Positions 62,859 through 64,000 of a stretch of DNA of 64,000 nucleotides are shown here, one piece after another; positions within the stretch are counted from its first letter, which is position 1, and each line of letters starts with the position of its first letter. Under the pieces are notes generated by a model that was given only the letters and a program-made list of their open reading frames with translations, ran no database searches and was not told the origin of the DNA. The stretch covers positions 1 to 64,000 of the forward strand of contig JACRIR010000207.1 in NCBI GenBank assembly GCA_016215705.1. Direction: 5' to 3'. Made by a program: the position numbers and the translations under genes. The stretch comes from Candidatus Poribacteria bacterium. Its GTDB lineage: Bacteria; Abyssobacteria; SURF-5.

Positions 62859-62901
62859 GCTTATTCGGGGACACCATGCGGCATGGTGTCCCCGAATAAG
62901 C
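62859..62901. repeat. GGGGACAC palindrome, near-perfect copy
   Basis: GCTTATTCGGGGACACCATGC and its complement around one central base. It is located between the PhnD-like and kinase genes, which are on the minus strand. The flank CGCCGGTTTCCTAGGAG is on the + strand side, so its ribosome-site-like sequence is not used here. Confidence 0.9.
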
Positions 62902-63023
62902 GCCGGTTTCCTAGGAGCTCTTGACCCCACTGCGCGGTGTTGATTGTAAAAGAAACGCACCAGCAGCCCCAATGTCATTCCCGCGAAAGCGAGAATGACG
63001 CAGGGTGTTGCGTCTCCGGAGTT

Positions 63024-63050
63024 TAACCATGAACCATGAACCATGAACCG
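63024..63050. repeat. AACCATG-like heptamer cluster
   Basis: AACCATGAACCATGAACCAT and GAACCG repeat a 7-base unit exactly, then TTTCTTAGGAG. Here no + strand gene follows, which shows that the cluster plus ribosome-site-like tail is a unit of its own. Confidence 0.8.
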
Positions 63051-63071
63051 AGTTTCTTAGGAGAAACCGTG

Positions 63072-64000
63072 TTATCCCGGGTTTCTCTGGTCTTCCTCCC
63101 TGAGCAGGGTCTCAGGCTTCAGGTCGATTTTCTCCAGCATCTTGTAAAGCTCGCCGTAGTCAGAGTCATTCGTCTCGACAAACTTTGTCGCATTCCCTAA
63201 CGCTGAAAGCGCCTCTCTGCCCTGAGGGTCTTGATCCATCGAGATCAGATAATGCTTTATCGCAGAGCGTATATTGAATTCAGAAGGCAGGTTCTTTGTT
63301 TCATCTTCACTGCGGGCCATTGTCTGATGGCACTCGAAACACGGAAGTTCAAGGTCCTTTCTCATCACAAAGGCATTCGATGGCGCCGGAGGAGACTGCG
63401 CCAGAATCTTGAGGTTCGACCCCATCAGATGATTCTCCCTTGCAATCATGTAGTAAATCAGGTCTTTTGCCGCTCCCACGTCCGCCTTGTTATGGAGCAC
63501 CGCGAGAATGGCGTCCTCATGGGTCCCCGTAAAATAGATATCCGAGAAATATCTCCGATAGTCGGTGATCCCATTCTTCTTGAAATAATAAAGCGGGAAG
63601 ACGTACCCTGCTGTCGTCGTCTTGCCTCCCATCACGAGACGTTTGCCCTTCATTTGTTCGAGACCCTCGATACCGCTGTCGGCGCGTACGAATATGATTC
63701 CCCTGTAGGTGGAGACGTCGCCGTAACTGGGCCGGGCGACCACCTCGACGTGCTCACGCACGGTGGTATAGGCCAGACTGCCGAGAAACGCAGCGTTAAT
63801 GTCTCCTCGCTCCAGGCTCTGGCAAGCTTCAATATACGTTGAAAAAAGCTTGAGCGTTACCGAGAATCTCTCGCCGAGCTTTTGCGACAAATAATTCGCC
63901 AGGGGCTCGTACCGCTGACTCTGAACCATCACATCTTGCTCCGGCACCAATCCGATTAGAATCTCGTATCGCTGCGGCACGTATCCGGAATTCTCTATGA
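63072..64000 (-). CDS. PhnD-like periplasmic binding protein with CXXCH motif, partial
   Basis: At least 309 codons; the frame is open to the window edge, so the N-terminus and probable signal peptide are outside. The sequence has the phosphate/phosphonate-binding (PhnD/TauA-like) pattern: GLVPEQDVMVQSQRYEPLAN, INAAFLGSLAY, FVRADSGI, KRLVMGGKTTTAGYVFP and DVGAAKDLI. An insertion near the C-terminal third carries PCFECHQ, a possible c-type heme site. The gene is followed on the same strand by a sensor kinase, so it may be a ligand-presenting protein for signalling and not a transport subunit. No ABC permease is seen. Confidence 0.8.
   Translation of the reverse strand, partial: IENSGYVPQRYEILIGLVPEQDVMVQSQRYEPLANYLSQKLGERFSVTLKLFSTYIEACQSLERGDINAAFLGSLAYTTVREHVEVVARPSYGDVSTYRGIIFVRADSGIEGLEQMKGKRLVMGGKTTTAGYVFPLYYFKKNGITDYRRYFSDIYFTGTHEDAILAVLHNKADVGAAKDLIYYMIARENHLMGSNLKILAQSPPAPSNAFVMRKDLELPCFECHQTMARSEDETKNLPSEFNIRSAIKHYLISMDQDPQGREALSALGNATKFVETNDSDYGELYKMLEKIDLKPETLLREEDQRNPG

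Noticed and set aside
62827..62877. A 17-codon N-terminal extension of the histidine kinase
   Set aside because: These codons are encoded by the GGGGACAC palindrome and its border and have no kinase character.

Overview
The window looks like a chromosomal segment of an uncultivated, strictly anaerobic bacterium that runs the Wood-Ljungdahl (reductive acetyl-CoA) pathway. It carries a nearly complete methyl and carbonyl branch, many iron-sulfur flavoenzymes, a multiheme cytochrome, a molybdopterin respiratory-type complex and a pseudopilin of the kind common in PVC-like and neighbouring candidate phyla. I cannot name the taxon from sequence alone. No rRNA, tRNA, CRISPR array or complete transposase gene was seen.

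Layout. (1) 859-21340, + strand: formate-THF ligase, hdrC, hdrB, a double-length hdrA, mvhD, folD, metV, metF, CO dehydrogenase (cooS/acsA), a polyferredoxin, acsB, acsC, a RACo-type corrinoid activator, acsD and acsE. The hdrCBA-mvhD-metVF set, without a hydrogenase, matches the Moorella-type methylene-THF reductase complex. mvhD is interrupted by an in-frame TGA that is best read as selenocysteine. (2) 21699-28078: ndk, an apparently self-regulated FadR-type regulator, and two consecutive copies of a module made of a phytoene-desaturase-like flavoprotein plus an SCP2-like lipid carrier. (3) 28491-36537: a mosaic with a decayed MntA-HepT toxin-antitoxin remnant, an FkbM methyltransferase, an exported amidohydrolase, a ferritin-like protein, a second probable selenoprotein (a TlpA/thioredoxin-like protein with UxxC), a GNAT acetyltransferase, a six-heme cytochrome and a TetR regulator. 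(4) 37061-57447: an iron-sulfur winged-helix protein, a phosphoesterase, a truncated HgdB-like protein, two enoate-reductase-like flavoenzymes around a racemase-family enzyme, EtfA/EtfB with a membrane EtfAB:quinone oxidoreductase, an NrfD/molybdopterin/ferredoxin complex, then a LeuCD-like hydro-lyase, an isocitrate-lyase-family lyase, a TIGR04076-like protein and a third flavin oxidoreductase. (5) 57895-64000: a pseudopilin, then on the minus strand a PhnD-like binding protein with a CXXCH motif, a histidine kinase, a PilZ protein and an NtrC-type regulator.

How it may work together (inference): the Wood-Ljungdahl genes give an acetyl-CoA making or splitting core. Region 4 looks like an anaerobic acid-degradation or reduction pathway whose electrons pass between flavoenzymes, EtfAB and the quinone pool. 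Five promoters, in front of the TetR gene, the iron-sulfur winged-helix gene, a short ORF, the molybdopterin operon and the pseudopilin, share a TTGACA/TATAAT core followed at a fixed distance by a 13-bp dyad close to ATAGT-N3-ACTAT. This suggests one regulon, with the TetR protein as the first candidate regulator.

The intergenic DNA is rich in dispersed repeats: at least eleven copies of a GGGGACAC palindrome, seven clusters of an AACCGTA-like heptamer, two copies of a roughly 100-bp CATTCTGAGCGAAG element and several GTAGGGGCG hairpins. Many sit directly in front of Shine-Dalgarno sequences.
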